Origin: Helicobacter pylori
GTDB taxonomy: Bacteria > Campylobacterota > Campylobacteria > Campylobacterales > Helicobacteraceae
Length of the DNA: 64,000 nt
Reading direction: 5' to 3'
Assembly (NCBI RefSeq): GCF_009689985.1
Contig: NZ_QBAW01000007.1
Coordinates: forward strand, 1-64,000
The notes below the pieces were generated by a model. The model was not told the origin of the DNA and made no database searches. It worked only from the letters and a program-made list of their open reading frames with translations. Below, in pieces: positions 62,885-64,000 of this stretch; position 1 is the first letter of the stretch; each line of letters opens with the position of its first letter. The translations under genes and the position numbers were made by a program.

Positions 62885-63967
62885 TTAAAATTTTTGTATA
62901 AAATTATACAAACTATCCCTTTCTACCGCAACAAAACCAGCGTCCTTGATTTTAAATATCAAATCTTCTTTTTCTAAACCATGCCGGCTCTTCGCGCCTG
63001 CTGCGCTTTGAATGCTCTCTATCTCTATCGTGCCGTCTAAATCGTTAGCGCCAAATTCTTGAGCCACTAAAGCTAAATTCAAGCCCAAAGTCGCCCAATA
63101 AGCTTTAATGTGGGGGATATTATTTAAAAGAATGCGAGATATGGCGATGGTTTTTAAGATTTCTATCGCGCTAGGGGATTTTTCCACTTTCAAATAATTG
63201 TTTTCTTTTTGATACAATAAAGGGATAAAAGCGTTAAAGCCCCCTTCTTTATTTTCTACTTTATCTTTAGGGCTTTGGATTTTTTTAATTCTTAGCATGT
63301 GATCGATGCGATGGATTTTATTTTCAATATGCCCAAAAAGCATGGTAGCGTTACTCATTTTGCCTAATTTGTGCCAATAAGCATGGATTTCTAACCACCG
63401 AGAAGATCCCACCTTACCATTACAGATTTTACGCCTGATCTCTTCATCAAAAATCTCCGCTCCCCCACCAGGCATGGAATCCACCCCAGCTTTGAGCATG
63501 TCTTCTAGCACCAATTCAAAAGGTTTGTTGAATTTAGCGCTTAAAAAATGCACTTCTGCAGCGGTCATGGCCTTTAAATGCAAATTAGGCATTTCTTGCT
63601 TAATGGTTTCAAACACCTTTAAATACCATTCATAAGAGTAATTAGGGTTATGAGCGCTCACGATATGGACTTCTTTAATCCCCTTATTGTAGGAATTTTT
63701 AACCTTTTCTAGGATTTCTTCTAAGCTCATTTCATAAGGGTTAGGGTTTTTTCTGTGGGCTGAAAAAGCGCAAAATTTGCAAGCGTCCGCGCAAATATTG
63801 CTAGGGTTTAAATGCCTATTGACATTAAAATACACGATTTTTTGGTGCATGTTCTGGCGCATGCGATCCGCTACTTCCCCTAGCGTGTATAAATCATAAT
63901 CATAAAGCCTCACTAATTCCTTACTTTCAGTCACTTGATTGTCTAATACTTTTTCTAAAAAGTCCAT
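62885..63967 (-). CDS. mqnE: Aminodeoxyfutalosine synthase MqnE
   Basis: A radical-SAM enzyme that joins SAM to 3-[(1-carboxyvinyl)oxy]benzoate to form aminodeoxyfutalosine. The 360 residues have cluster motif C59-ADA-C63-KF-C66, VHIVSAHNPNYSYEWYL, DSMPGGGAEIFDEEIRRKI and LVAQEFGANDLDGTIEIE. The ATG at 63967 has AAAGGG about ten bases upstream. First gene visible in the minus-strand train; its promoter is probably at or beyond the window edge. Confidence 0.93.
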   Translation of the reverse strand: MDFLEKVLDNQVTESKELVRLYDYDLYTLGEVADRMRQNMHQKIVYFNVNRHLNPSNICADACKFCAFSAHRKNPNPYEMSLEEILEKVKNSYNKGIKEVHIVSAHNPNYSYEWYLKVFETIKQEMPNLHLKAMTAAEVHFLSAKFNKPFELVLEDMLKAGVDSMPGGGAEIFDEEIRRKICNGKVGSSRWLEIHAYWHKLGKMSNATMLFGHIENKIHRIDHMLRIKKIQSPKDKVENKEGGFNAFIPLLYQKENNYLKVEKSPSAIEILKTIAISRILLNNIPHIKAYWATLGLNLALVAQEFGANDLDGTIEIESIQSAAGAKSRHGLEKEDLIFKIKDAGFVAVERDSLYNFIQKF

Positions 63968-64000
63968 GGTTGAATTGCCCTTTCGTTTTAAAAATAAACA

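Noticed and set aside
1..64000. tRNA, rRNA, CRISPR arrays, insertion sequences
   Set aside because: I looked through the intergenic gaps and saw no cloverleaf, spaced repeats or transposase; a covariance-model scan was not possible.

Overview
The window is a stretch of Helicobacter pylori chromosome. The evidence is a set of genes I recognise together: hopE and horF porin-family proteins, an FlgR response regulator without a DNA-binding domain, acetone carboxylase acxABC, the lipid A 3'-O-deacylase LpxR, single-recombinase XerH with a difH-like site, futalosine-pathway mqnC and mqnE, and AT-rich intergenic DNA with TATAAT -10 boxes. From memory the gene order matches roughly HP0709 down to HP0654 of strain 26695.

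Layout. 0.1-3.6 kb: an exported SAM hydroxide adenosyltransferase-like protein, a small FtsL-like protein, rsmH and hopE. 3.7-6.6 kb: uvrA. 6.6-8.2 kb: a decayed, poorly coding stretch with a stop-interrupted gene. 8.2-12.7 kb: gyrA (Asn at codon 91, a known fluoroquinolone-resistance change), a secreted protein, flgR and dgkA. 12.7-24.4 kb: two hypothetical genes and a ketone-body and acetone block: acxABC behind a T16 promoter tract, then lpxR, then thl-scoA-scoB-atoE. 24.7-30.2 kb: a DEDDy exonuclease, feoB and fecA1. 30.2-38.4 kb: fliP, glmU, a glycine-zipper/membrane protein pair, nrdA, wbpB, a TSUP permease and ogt. 38.4-42.1 kb: xerH, a 94-residue gene, the difH-like site, an aspartate aminotransferase and horF.

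42.2-48.4 kb is the most interesting segment, a three-ORF defence operon. A type ISP-like restriction-modification protein (Mrr-type nuclease, SF2 helicase, N6-adenine methyltransferase) is split by an apparent one-base deletion inside the helicase. It is translationally coupled to an ApeA-like HEPN protein with an R-N-N-L-A-H motif at residues 391-396.

48.5-64 kb is one long, tightly packed minus-strand gene train: mqnE, bamA (apparent ATT start), mqnC, a zinc-motif-less M16 protein, gatB, a SurA-like chaperone, a LapB-like TPR/rubredoxin protein, rnhA, rnc, aroC, a DUF2603 protein, hemN and an Fe-S oxidase subunit. It mixes menaquinone synthesis with outer-membrane biogenesis.

I saw no tRNA, rRNA, CRISPR array or insertion sequence. 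All calls come from reading sequence and translations; no database search was run.
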